Shown here one piece after another: positions 39,290-47,966 of a stretch of DNA of 64,000 nt. The stretch lies in contig CAWHVG010000001.1 of the NCBI GenBank assembly GCA_963832725.1, positions 1,302,001-1,366,000 on the forward strand, read 5' to 3'. Position numbers and translations under genes: made by a program. The stretch's first letter is position 1, and every line of letters starts with the position of its first letter. This stretch comes from JAEZBP01 sp963832725 (GTDB taxonomy: Bacteria > Myxococcota_A > Polyangia > Polyangiales > Sandaracinaceae). Below the pieces are notes generated by a model. That model saw only the letters and a list, made by a program, of their open reading frames with translations, did no database searches and was not told the DNA's origin.

Positions 39290-39620
39290 TCGCCGTGAAC
39301 CGGCCGTTCCCGGGCACGCCGCGGCGTCACCGAGCCCCACGGGCGCGCACAGGGCGGGATGCTCGACCTCCACGACCACAACGGCCCCACCGGGGCTGGG
39401 GGCCGCGGGCCGGATCGAGGAGTTCCGCGGCCTCGTCCTGGAGGGCCGCGAGGCGATGCGGGTCCTCGCCCCGGACGGGACCCTTCTGCTCGACGAACCG
39501 GACGACGGCACGGGTGGGCGCCTCGAGGTGCAGCGCGGCGAGCTGCGGCAAATCCTGCTCGACTCGCTCCCGACCGGCACCATCCGGTGGGGGCCCGCCA
39601 CGGATGGGGCTCGACCGCGG
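39290..39620 (+). pseudogene. Fragment of a TetX/PgaE-like FAD monooxygenase
   Basis: A remnant of a flavin-dependent aromatic or antibiotic monooxygenase. GRAQGGMLDLHDHNGPTGA corresponds to the region after the first FAD-binding strand. After a one-base shift, AAGRIEEFRGLVLEGREAMR and GGRLEVQRGELRQILLDSLP followed by GTIRWG continue the family pattern. The N-terminal GxGxxG loop and everything after about residue 120 are absent, so it cannot be functional. It abuts the 3' end of a convergent membrane protein gene. Confidence 0.6.
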
Positions 39621-39647
39621 GGCGACGGGAGAGTCGTCGACAGACCT

Positions 39648-41135
39648 TCAGTGCGGTGGACCGGGCTCGAAGAGGGCGCAGCCGGGGCCTCGTCCGACCA
39701 TGTGGAACGCCCCCTCGCGGACGCCGGGGAGAGCGCCCCAGCCCGGCTCGGCGAGCACGACCTGGGTGCCCGACTCGGAGAGGATCTCGAGCGCGCGCGG
39801 ACCGCCCTCCCACACCTCGAACGCGGCCTGGTGGAGCGCCTCCGGGTACTCGCGCAGGCGCCCGTCGACGAAGACCTTCACCTGCGGCGCGTGGAAGATC
39901 ACCCAGCTCGCCCAGAGGTGGCGCGTGAAGAGCCGCGTGCCCGGCGGCAGCACGCGCAGCGCCTCGGTGCAGGCGATGGGGTTGCCCTCCGCCGAGAGGT
40001 GGCCACGGGCGAAACGCGGATCGCTGAGCCGGCCCCACGCGGCGACCGGACCGACACCCCGGGCCACACCGAGCGCGCCGACGGCGAGGAGGGCCACGAA
40101 CGCGAGCGCGATGTCGGCCCGCTCGCCGGCGCGCCCGCGGACCCACCCGCGGACCGCGCCGAGCATCGCGAGCGCGGGGAAGACCAGCAGGTAGAGGTTG
40201 CGCTCGTGGAGCGCCGCCGCGGCGACGCCGAGCGAGGCCACCGTGAGCTCCGGTGTCTCGGCCCGCGCGCCGCCTCGTGCGATCCGGGCGATCCGGGCGA
40301 TCCGGGCGATCAGGAAGAGCACGAACGCGCCGGCGAGGACCTGGGCGAGGAGCTTGGTGCTCGGAGCGACAATCGCGGCCGGCTCGAACAGGCTCGTGAA
40401 CTCCGGGTTCACCGACTGGCCGCGCATCAGCGCGTACTCGACGACGCTCGAGGCGGGCGGGGTGACGGTCGGCATCACGCACGCGAGCCCGAGGCGCAGG
40501 AGCTTGCCGCGTCGCTCCGGGCCGGGGTCGGCGAGGACCCGCGGGAGCTGGTCGCCCACGAGGAGCGCGACCAGGACCACGCTCTCGGCGGTGCAGTTGC
40601 CGAACAACACGAGCCAGGCGCAGAGCCCCGCGAGCCGGCGGCCCCGGGTCAGGGTCTCGTCGCGGAAGAAGAACACCGCGCCGCCGAGCACGAGGAGCAT
40701 GGCGAGGGTCTGCGGCGCCGGGTTCGCCTTGTAGCCGGCGAGGATGCAGATGAGCGCGGCGCCCGAGAAGGCGCCCACGGGACCCGCGCGCCGGTGTCCC
40801 AGCACGGCAGCGGCGGCCGCCGAACCCCCGAAGAGCGCGATCGTCCACAGCCGGAGCGCGCCCCAGCCCCCCGCACGCTCGAGCGCGCCCACGAGGAGCT
40901 CGGAGAGCCACTCGTGGTTGTTCCACGGCGCGCCCGGGACCGTGTAGCTGAAGGAGTCGCGGCTGGGGATGGTCCCCGTGTCGAGGATCATCTGGCCCGT
41001 TCGGACCTGCCAGAACACGTCGCCGCCCGACAGGGGTCGCCCCGCGTGCGCGAGCACGTAGAGCGCGAGCGCCCCGAGGCCCGCCCCGCTCACGGCCCAG
41101 AGGGCCCAGGTCCACGTTCTGTCGCGCGTCGCCAT
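39648..41135 (-). CDS. Multipass membrane protein, GT-C-like
   Basis: A 495-residue protein with about ten to twelve membrane helices. After the first helix a large loop contains GGDVFWQVRTGQMILDTGTI and SYTVPGAPWNNHEWLSELLV, the pattern of bacterial membrane proteins distantly related to GT-C glycosyltransferases, where acidic loop residues are catalytic. The C-terminal 120 residues are soluble (IFHAPQVKVFVDGRLREYPE). A short internal repeat, ARIARIARIARGG, follows one helix. No donor-binding motif is certain, so the enzymatic role is inference. Confidence 0.7.
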   Translation of the reverse strand: MATRDRTWTWALWAVSGAGLGALALYVLAHAGRPLSGGDVFWQVRTGQMILDTGTIPSRDSFSYTVPGAPWNNHEWLSELLVGALERAGGWGALRLWTIALFGGSAAAAAVLGHRRAGPVGAFSGAALICILAGYKANPAPQTLAMLLVLGGAVFFFRDETLTRGRRLAGLCAWLVLFGNCTAESVVLVALLVGDQLPRVLADPGPERRGKLLRLGLACVMPTVTPPASSVVEYALMRGQSVNPEFTSLFEPAAIVAPSTKLLAQVLAGAFVLFLIARIARIARIARGGARAETPELTVASLGVAAAALHERNLYLLVFPALAMLGAVRGWVRGRAGERADIALAFVALLAVGALGVARGVGPVAAWGRLSDPRFARGHLSAEGNPIACTEALRVLPPGTRLFTRHLWASWVIFHAPQVKVFVDGRLREYPEALHQAAFEVWEGGPRALEILSESGTQVVLAEPGWGALPGVREGAFHMVGRGPGCALFEPGPPH

Positions 41136-41331
41136 CCGATCCGCCCGCGCAGTATGGCCGACGGCACGCGGCAGCGGGCGCCGTTCCGGCGGTCAGCGCG
41201 TCGGCGGCTCCCCGCAGGGGTCACTCGCCGCTCGCCGCGCTCGCACGGGCGGGGAGGCGAGTCGTGCCTCCCCGAACCGCTGGCGGCGCGCGAGAGGAGA
41301 ATCATCGACGGCCGCGTGGAGGCTCGAACGC

Positions 41332-42072
41332 TCAGGCGGCGAGGGGAGCCGCGGCGCGCTCGGGCGTGGAGCGGGCGTCGGGTCGCCTCACCCAGCCGTC
41401 GGCGATGCTGTACTCACCGCGGCGGTAGGCGCGCCAGGTCGCCTCCGGCGTCGCCGGCTGCGCGGCGCACCAGCGGAGGTACGCGCCGAAGCTGATGTCC
41501 GGGTCGGCGGCTTCGTCGCCTTCAATCTCCACACCGTCTCGGATGGCGCCCTCCACCGCGGCGACCAGCCGCTCGTGGTAGCCCTCGTACACGACGAGGT
41601 CGCGCAGCCAGCGCGAGCGCGGAGTGTCGTGGTCGGTGACCTCGCGCGCCCGCCCGAGCAGCTCTTCGAGCGCGCCCTGGTGCGCGGAGAGGAGCTCGAG
41701 GTCGTAGACGAACTGCAGCCGGTCGTGATGCGCCCCGAGCAGGTGGCGGATGATCCGCTCCCGCGAGCTGGCCAAGCCGCTGAAGTCGAGCGGCGCGATG
41801 GCCCGCTCGGCGACGAGGAAGGGGAAGCGGAGCGGCCGCGACAGCAAGAGACGCGCGCGCCAGTTGGGCCGCACCGGATCGGTCGAGGACGTGCCGATGC
41901 TGTTCGGGCGGAAGATCACCCGATGCCACATGCGCAGGATGCCGAGCTCGAGCTGCCAGAGGTTCGGCACCTCGGGCACAAGCCCCGCCTCGGCCACGCG
42001 CGCCAGGTTGGCCTCGATGCGCGAGGGCGAAACGGCCAGCGCGCGCAAGATGGTGGGCAGTCGTTCGCTCAT
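41332..42072 (-). CDS. Conserved hypothetical protein
   Basis: A 246-residue soluble, mostly helical protein. Recognisable stretches are PNLWQLELGILRMWHRVIFR near residue 40, RERIIRHLLGAHHDRLQFVYD and RWLRDLVVYEGYHERLVAAV, rich in His, Tyr and Asp/Glu, so a metal or cofactor role is possible but unproven. It follows the GntR regulator gene by 27 bases on the same strand and is therefore a likely target of that regulator. I do not recognise the family. Confidence 0.65.
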   Translation of the reverse strand: MSERLPTILRALAVSPSRIEANLARVAEAGLVPEVPNLWQLELGILRMWHRVIFRPNSIGTSSTDPVRPNWRARLLLSRPLRFPFLVAERAIAPLDFSGLASSRERIIRHLLGAHHDRLQFVYDLELLSAHQGALEELLGRAREVTDHDTPRSRWLRDLVVYEGYHERLVAAVEGAIRDGVEIEGDEAADPDISFGAYLRWCAAQPATPEATWRAYRRGEYSIADGWVRRPDARSTPERAAAPLAA

Positions 42073-42099
42073 CGCTCTCTTCCTCCCGAAGCTCTCGCT

Positions 42100-42825
42100 T
42101 CACCGCGGCTCGAGCCGCGCCAACGTCTCCTCGTCGCGCGCCCGCATGGCCGCCAGCACGAGGGCGATCGACTCGCGCTCGGGCTGCTCCAGCCAGACGA
42201 GCAGCGCGTGGAACGACTCCACGTTGCGGCGCGGCTCGGCGTAGATCGCGTCGCGCAACGCCGGCGACGCGCGTGAGACGTCAATCACCGGGTTCATGCA
42301 GACACCGAAGACATCGCTCCCGGTCGCGTCGACGACGGCGCGGACCACGTCGAGATCCGCCTCCGCGATGTCGTCGGTGCTCGCGTCCTCCTCGACCCGC
42401 GCCTCGAGCTCGTCCACCGCGCGGGCGATGGCCTCGCGCGCCTCATCGCTCACGCCCTCGCACAAGCGCTCGAGGAGCGCCGCCGCCAAGTGCCGGCGGA
42501 CGGCCAAGAGATCGCGCGCCACCGACACCGCCGCGCCCCGCTCGGCAGCCATCTCCGCCAGCCCGGGCAAGAGCTCCGGCCCGCCAGCGCGCCGGAAGTC
42601 CTGCACCGTGTAGCCGCTCCCCTGCCGCACGCGGACCAGCCCCGTCGCCGACAACCGCGCCAGCGCCGCCCGCAGCGTCACCCGCGTCACCCCGAGCTGC
42701 CCCGCCAACTCCCGCTCCGGCGGCAACCGCGACCCGGCGGCCAGCTCCCCGCGCAGGATGGCGACCCTGAGCGCTCGAGCGCACGCGTCGGCGGTCGTCT
42801 CCCTCGGTCCGATGGCGTCGAGCAT
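42100..42825 (-). CDS. GntR-family (FadR subfamily) transcriptional regulator
   Basis: A 241-residue regulator. The winged helix-turn-helix is at residues about 12-75 (LRGELAAGSRLPPERELAGQ, then GVTRVTLRAALARLSATGLV, then VRQGSGYTV). The C-terminal all-helical FCD-type ligand domain follows, with DLLAVRRHLAAALLERL and an Asp/His-poor pocket. ATG 42825 is used. An ATTGGT/ACCAAT inverted repeat immediately upstream overlaps a TTGACA promoter, suggesting autoregulation. The downstream gene is probably co-transcribed. The effector is unknown, often an organic acid or acyl-CoA in this family. Confidence 0.88.
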   Translation of the reverse strand: MLDAIGPRETTADACARALRVAILRGELAAGSRLPPERELAGQLGVTRVTLRAALARLSATGLVRVRQGSGYTVQDFRRAGGPELLPGLAEMAAERGAAVSVARDLLAVRRHLAAALLERLCEGVSDEAREAIARAVDELEARVEEDASTDDIAEADLDVVRAVVDATGSDVFGVCMNPVIDVSRASPALRDAIYAEPRRNVESFHALLVWLEQPERESIALVLAAMRARDEETLARLEPR

Positions 42826-42834
42826 CACGACGGG

Positions 42835-42876
42835 ATTGGTACAATGGGCTAACCAATATGTCAAACGCCAACCAAT
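42835..42876 (-). promoter_or_regulatory. Promoter and candidate GntR operator
   Basis: On the minus strand TTGACA (42864-42859), a 17-base spacer and TACCAA (42841-42836). Inverted half-sites ATTGGT (42835-42840) and ACCAAT (42852-42857), plus a third ACCAAT at 42871-42876, bracket both hexamers. The predicted transcript start is only a few bases before the GntR ATG. Confidence 0.6.
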
Positions 42877-43348
42877 CACGACGCATGCGCCATCCCACAC
42901 CTCCCGCATCGCGCCCCGGAACACAGCCCAGCGACCCGACACCGCGGCCCGCCGCCACCCAAGCGAGCCGACAACGCGCACCGCCGCAGCACCCACAGCC
43001 CATCGAGCGCAGCGAGCCGACACCACCCACCGAGCCGAACCGCGCACCGCCGCAGCACCACAGCCCCTCGAGCGCAGCGAGCCGAGCAGCGGCACGCGGC
43101 AGCCCCCCCTCCTCGAGCCCAGCGAGCCGAAAACGCGCACCGCCGCAGCACCCACAGCCCCTCGAGCGTAGCGAGCCGAGCAGCGGCACGCGGCAGCCCC
43201 GCCTCCTCGAGCCCAGCGAGCGAGCAGCGTCCCGTGGCAACAGGCGTGGGGCACGCGCGCCGTGTGCGCGTGCACCGGGCCCCGTACCAGCACGAAACCC
43301 GTTGCGACCCATGAACCCGAGGAGGCGGGTCGTGGGGGCTTGGGGGCT
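42858..43348. repeat. Degenerate tandem repeats between GntR gene and IS copy 2
   Basis: About 490 bases without a gene. Two near-identical units of about 92 bases lie in tandem (from about 43040 and 43132), each beginning CGCACCGCCGCAGCAC and ending CTCGAGCCCAGCGAG. A diverged partial unit sits at about 42974-43022. Short 'AGCGAGCCGA' words recur throughout. Long frames here are low-complexity on all strands. Confidence 0.65.
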
Positions 43349-44919
43349 CTCATGACTGATCACATCTCCCCGCCGAGTAGCCGCTGGACGAGCAGGACGC
43401 GTTCGAGTTCTTGGAATCCGCGCGCGAGGGTCAGCCAGCCCGGTGGGCCGTTGTGCTTGAAGTGTCCGCCCATGCGGGCAATCGCGAAGCTGATGTCCCT
43501 GGCGTTTGGGTGCGACGGCAAGGACATGGACCAGGGGTTCTTGGTGGCGGCAAGGGCAATGAGGATGGCCAGCTGTTCGTCGGTGACGACAGCGGCGGCA
43601 GGGGTGTGCGGCGCATCGCGGGCGATCGTGCGGAGCAGGAGCATCTGCCAGGCAAGCGCCATGCAGACGGCCAGCGCGTTCTGCAGGGCGTGCAGGTGTT
43701 GAAACTGCAGCTGCTCGTAGTGGCAGCCGGTCTTGATCGCCTTGAAGAACTCCTCGATCAGCCACCGCGCCCGGTACGCATCGACCACGCGCAGAACGTC
43801 TTGCTCGGTGGCGATGGGCTCGGTGGTCAACAGCTGCCACTCGATCGGCTCTACGCCTGCGGGCGGATCCGCTTCGCGGACCTGCACGAGGTTGAGCGTC
43901 AGCTCCGGCCGATCCGACCGACAGACCTTAGGGCGTCGGATGGTGGCGGTGGTCGCGCGGACCTCGAGTCGGGTCTCCCGTCCCTGACGTGCGTTCGTGC
44001 GACGCCGACGGCCGCCGCGGGTGACGACGGTTTCGAATGACACACGACGTGTCGCCAGGATCGGCGAGCTTTCCGAGAGCAGATCGTTCAGGTACTTGCC
44101 CTGCTGCTGTTCGTCGGCCGCCAGCCTGCGGTTGTGGGTCTGCCGAATGACGAAGCGCTGACCTCGCTCCACGAGCTGAGCCAACCACGGATATTTGTCG
44201 CCCTCGCGGTCGGCGACGTGCACGACGGACACCTCCGCCGCGGCTCCGGAGCGCTCAATCTCCTCGGCGACGCGTTCCCAACGCAGCGCCTCGTTGTCCT
44301 CGGCGAAGTGGCGTTCGCGTTCCAACTGCTTTTTCGTGAGCTTCTTACGCTTCGGCGCGGGCTCAACCGGTCGAACGACGAACTCGCTTCCTCCCACGCC
44401 CAGGGGCACTGGCGTACCGCCGGGCTCGTCGCTCTGGACCAAGCAAGCGAGGAGACCCACGTGCGCGTAGAAGCCCTGCCCGTCGTTCATGAGCGCCCCA
44501 AGACCCTGCCGCGGCGTCGTGCCACCAAACCGCAGCTCTGTGGTGTCCTCCACCGAGAGCACCCACCCCGCGCTGCTCGATGCAGCCGCCCGCCGCCAGC
44601 TTTCGCTGACGTGGGGAGCTACGAGCGACGGGAACTCGACCCGCGGGTTGTTGAAGAACCGATACGCGGCCTCGATCTCCGCGCTGCCGGTCATGACCCG
44701 TGGCAGAGTCATCTCGGGCGAACGTGCCCAGGACTCGGCGATCCGTCCTGCACGTTCGTTGCGCCGAGCGTCTCCAAGGTCCACCGCGGCGAACTCGGAG
44801 CTGACCGGCCTGAAGGCAAACGGAAGCTCGAACCGCACCTCTTGTGAGCTCATGAGGAGCTTAGATCAGAGCCAATCCCCGACTTCAAGCCCGCTCTCCG
44901 AGATGTGATAACTCTTGAG
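43349..44919 (-). mobile_element. Complete IS4-family (IS50-like) insertion sequence, copy 2
   Basis: A 1571 bp element. Terminal inverted repeats CTCATGACTGATCACATCTC (43349-43368) and the complement of CTCAAGAGTTATCACATCTC (44900-44919) match at 17 of 20 bases. It is flanked by a direct repeat TGGGGGCT (43341-43348 and 44920-44927; 8 bp, or 9 bp if the next C is counted), the expected target duplication. It encodes one transposase. Copy 1 at the window start is in opposite orientation. Confidence 0.93.
43360..44853 (-). CDS. IS4-family DDE transposase
   Basis: A 497-residue transposase of the IS50-like group. The N-terminal DNA-binding domain shows VDLGDARRNERAGRIAESWA and EAAYRFFNNPRVEFPSLVAP, similar to Tn5/IS50. 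The catalytic triad is Asp in LSVEDTTELRF, Asp in VHVADREGDKYPWL and Glu in the Y-(2)-R-(3)-E-(6)-K signature. Length and order match the family, with no frame breaks, so it is likely active. ATG 44853 starts it, 66 bases inside the left terminal repeat. Confidence 0.95.
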   Translation of the reverse strand: MSSQEVRFELPFAFRPVSSEFAAVDLGDARRNERAGRIAESWARSPEMTLPRVMTGSAEIEAAYRFFNNPRVEFPSLVAPHVSESWRRAAASSSAGWVLSVEDTTELRFGGTTPRQGLGALMNDGQGFYAHVGLLACLVQSDEPGGTPVPLGVGGSEFVVRPVEPAPKRKKLTKKQLERERHFAEDNEALRWERVAEEIERSGAAAEVSVVHVADREGDKYPWLAQLVERGQRFVIRQTHNRRLAADEQQQGKYLNDLLSESSPILATRRVSFETVVTRGGRRRRTNARQGRETRLEVRATTATIRRPKVCRSDRPELTLNLVQVREADPPAGVEPIEWQLLTTEPIATEQDVLRVVDAYRARWLIEEFFKAIKTGCHYEQLQFQHLHALQNALAVCMALAWQMLLLRTIARDAPHTPAAAVVTDEQLAILIALAATKNPWSMSLPSHPNARDISFAIARMGGHFKHNGPPGWLTLARGFQELERVLLVQRLLGGEM

Positions 44920-45306
44920 TGGGGGCTCGCCCCCGACGCCTAGGGGTGCCCCATCACGCGCTGGGCGCCTGACGATCGGCCGTTTGATCGTCAGGTGCCC
45001 GGCGCTCGGGGCGGGGCCCCCCTTCGAAGGAGGGGGCGAGCCACCGCGACCCGCCGGACGTTCATCCGCGGCAGCCCCGCCTCCAACACACCAACCCGAC
45101 CGCGCCCATCCGCGCCCCGCCTCCAACACACAACCCCGACCGCGCCCATCCGCGGCAGCCCCGGCGCCCGTCCAGAGCCGCCAGCCCCCGCGCCAGTCAG
45201 GAGCGAGCAGCCCCGGCGCCCGTCCAGAACCACCGAGGAAGCCGCCCGTGCTGCTCGACGGCGCGACCTCCGGTAGAATGCCCGCGGGATACCGGGGAGG
45301 TTCGGG
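44920..45306. repeat. GC-rich hairpin and short repeats next to IS copy 2
   Basis: No gene in about 390 bases. From 44925 to 45048 the sequence is a long imperfect palindrome: outer arms GGCTCGCCCCC/GGGGGCGAGCC, inner stem GCGCTGGGCGCCTGACGATC pairing at 18 of 20 bases, and an eight-base loop. Then CGCCCATCCGCGG-type and CCGCCTCCAACACAC words repeat two to four times up to 45240. The lipoprotein gene's promoter should lie at the end. Confidence 0.6.
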
Positions 45307-47961
45307 ATGATGTGCAACAAATCGTGGGCCGCTGTGGCCCTCGTCGCGCTCGCGAGCGCGTGCAGCGGCGGCGGCGAGACGTCGCCGGACGCCGGCGCCG
45401 CGGATGACGGCGGCGTGACGCTGGTCCCCGTCGGCGTGGACACCGTCGCGCCCGCGAGCGTCCAGGCCGGCACGACCCTCAGCGTGTCCTGCCTCTTGCT
45501 CGACGACATGGGCCAGACCTTCGCGCCGCCCGATGGCGTGAGCGCCTCGCTCCGCTTCGTGCCCGAAGACTCGGTGCAGCGGCAGGACGACGGCAGCTAC
45601 GTCGCCACCCGCGCCGGCGAGGTCGAGGTCGCGTGCACGTTCAGCTCTCTCCGGCTGACCGACGACACGCCCTCCGTCGTGCAGATCACGCCCGGCGACC
45701 CGGCCCGGGTGGTGACCCACGTCGCGCCGGACTCGATGCCCGCCGACGCGGAAACCCTCGTGAGCTGCGACGTCTACGACGCCTACGGCAACCCCATCAC
45801 GGACACGACGCCCAGCCTCCGCGCCGAGCCGCCCGACGAGGCCAACATCTTCGACGGCCAGTACGGCCGCTTCCCGCGCGCCGGTCACTACGACGTCTAC
45901 TGCGATCTGCCCGGCGCCGAGAGCATGCCCGACCGACTCGAGGTCTACCCGAACGTCCCCGCATCGCTCCTCATCTCCCGCGTGCCCGATCAGCCCGTCT
46001 ACGCGCAGGGGCAGGTCATCGAGATTCAAAGCCTCGTCTTCGACCGCCTCGGCAACCCCGTCACCGACGCCGAGGTGACGGTCACGAGCAGCCCGGCAGG
46101 CCAGCAGCTCGGCGCGGCCCGCTTCCGCTACATGGCCGACGGCCGCTACACGCTGACGGCCACGGTCACCCCGCCGACCGAGAGCGACATCCCGCTCACC
46201 GCCTCCACCGAGGTCATCGTCGACGGGAACGGCCCCACCATCGGCTGCGACGACCCGCTCGACGGCGCCATCCTCGACCAGACGCCGGGCGGAACCATCA
46301 CCTTCCGCGGCTCGGTCAGCGCCCTCGCGGGCGTCACCTCGGTGTCGGTGAACGGCGGCGACGTGATGGTCGACTCCAGCGGCGCGTTCTCGACCACGCT
46401 GGGCACCAAGTACGGCATCAACTTCATCGACATCTCCGCGGTGGACAGCGCCGGAAAGGAGAACAGCCGCACCTGCGCCTTCCTGGTCGCCGACACCTGG
46501 GCGCCGGACGACCGCTCCTTCGACGACACCCTCTCGCTCCGCCTCCGACAGGACGCGTTCGACGACCACGATCGGACCGACGGGCTCGACTCGCTCGACG
46601 ACGTCCTGAGCACGATCCTGAACAGCAGCGGCCTGCACGACAGCCTCGACGCCGCGCTCAGCGCGAGCAACCCGCTCAAGCCCAGCTCCTGCGATCAAGG
46701 CGGCCCCTTCGGCACCTGCCTCCTGCGCTCGGAGGTCATCTACCGGAGCCTGCAGATCAACGGCCCGAACAGCGCCGAGCTGACGCTGGTCGACGGCGGC
46801 ATGCAGGCGAACGTGCACATCCACGACCTCCGGGTTCAGGTGCGCGTCCACGGCACCGCGCTCGGGATCGGCTACGACACGACGGGCTGGATCACCTTCG
46901 ACTCGGCCGACGTGGGCGTGATCTTCGACACCGGCCTCGCCAGCGCGCGACCGCGGGTCAGCGTGCGGCCGGGATCGGTCAGCGTTTCGGTGGGCCATAT
47001 CTCCACCAGCTTCTCCGGCATCTCCGGGACGATCATCGACATCGTCGTCGGCCTCTTCAACGGCCGGGTGCGCGGGCTCGTCGCGGGCGCGCTGCGCAAC
47101 TACGTCGCGGGTAACTTCAACAGCATCCTCGACGGAGTGGTCGGCGGGCTGGACGTGCGGACGCTGGGCACCTCGTTCATCGTCCCGCGGCTCGACGGCT
47201 CGGGGAACATCCGCCTCTCGTTCAACATCGGGTTCTCGAGCCTGAACACGAACCCGACCCGGATGCTCTTCGGCATCGGCACGCGCTTCTATGCGCCGCC
47301 GGCCCACGCCAGGCCGACGCTGGGCGCCCCCTCCCGCAGCGGGCCGCGCATCCTCGACGTCAGCGGCATGTCTTCAGCGGCGGTGGCCGTGCACGAGACG
47401 CTCCTGACCCAGGCGCTGCACGGCCTGTGGCGAGGCGGGTTCTTCGACGCGACAATCGACTCGAGCACGGTCTCGGGCGCGCCGGCGGGCGTCTCGGCCG
47501 AGATCGCGACCGGCCTGCCGCCGGTGGTGATCATCCGCGCCGACGGGAGGGCGGAGCTCTCGCTGGGCGCGGTCACCATGCGGCTGACCTACCCCGCCCT
47601 CTTCACCGATCCCATCGAGGTAGAGCTCGGCGCGCGGGCCTCGATGGCGGTCGCGCTCGACGGCGACAGCCTCACCTTCTCCGACGTCCGGATCGACGAG
47701 CTCTACTTCTCGACCGACGTCGCCGGCCTCGCGATGAGCACGCGCAACACCATCGCGGGCTTCCTGCAGCGCTTGATCCAGCACATCGCGTACTCGGCCC
47801 TCGACGGCGCGCTGCCGGCCATCCCGATTCCGAGCTTCGCGCTGCCCGACTCGCTGTCGGTCTACGGCCTGCCATCGGGCGCCGCGCTCGGCATCGTCGA
47901 CCCCACCCTCTCTGCCGAGGCACCGCACTTCGTGCTGCGCGGCGACTTCGCGGTCCGGTGA
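45307..47961 (+). CDS. Large lipoprotein with Ig-like and possible TULIP-type domains (paralog 1)
   Basis: An 884-residue exported lipoprotein. The signal AAVALVALASACSGG has a lipobox and is followed by an Asp/Ala/Gly linker. Residues about 35-320 form three to four Ig-like beta domains (APASVQAGTTLSVSCLLLDD, TPGGTITFRGSVSALAGVTS). The remaining 550 residues are amphipathic strands and long helices (AELTLVDGGMQANVHIHDLR, NTIAGFLQRLIQHIAYSALD, IPIPSFALP) and align in order with the next gene's product. The pattern recalls BPI-like lipid-binding (TULIP) folds, which is inference. Its gene is five bases upstream of its paralog: an operon. Confidence 0.7.
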   Translation: MMCNKSWAAVALVALASACSGGGETSPDAGAADDGGVTLVPVGVDTVAPASVQAGTTLSVSCLLLDDMGQTFAPPDGVSASLRFVPEDSVQRQDDGSYVATRAGEVEVACTFSSLRLTDDTPSVVQITPGDPARVVTHVAPDSMPADAETLVSCDVYDAYGNPITDTTPSLRAEPPDEANIFDGQYGRFPRAGHYDVYCDLPGAESMPDRLEVYPNVPASLLISRVPDQPVYAQGQVIEIQSLVFDRLGNPVTDAEVTVTSSPAGQQLGAARFRYMADGRYTLTATVTPPTESDIPLTASTEVIVDGNGPTIGCDDPLDGAILDQTPGGTITFRGSVSALAGVTSVSVNGGDVMVDSSGAFSTTLGTKYGINFIDISAVDSAGKENSRTCAFLVADTWAPDDRSFDDTLSLRLRQDAFDDHDRTDGLDSLDDVLSTILNSSGLHDSLDAALSASNPLKPSSCDQGGPFGTCLLRSEVIYRSLQINGPNSAELTLVDGGMQANVHIHDLRVQVRVHGTALGIGYDTTGWITFDSADVGVIFDTGLASARPRVSVRPGSVSVSVGHISTSFSGISGTIIDIVVGLFNGRVRGLVAGALRNYVAGNFNSILDGVVGGLDVRTLGTSFIVPRLDGSGNIRLSFNIGFSSLNTNPTRMLFGIGTRFYAPPAHARPTLGAPSRSGPRILDVSGMSSAAVAVHETLLTQALHGLWRGGFFDATIDSSTVSGAPAGVSAEIATGLPPVVIIRADGRAELSLGAVTMRLTYPALFTDPIEVELGARASMAVALDGDSLTFSDVRIDELYFSTDVAGLAMSTRNTIAGFLQRLIQHIAYSALDGALPAIPIPSFALPDSLSVYGLPSGAALGIVDPTLSAEAPHFVLRGDFAVR

Positions 47962-47966
47962 AGCCG

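Noticed and set aside
40310..40330. ARIARIARIA repeat in the membrane protein as a possible slippage error
   Set aside because: The frame remains intact on both sides and short repeats after a helix are tolerated; there is no evidence of a shift.
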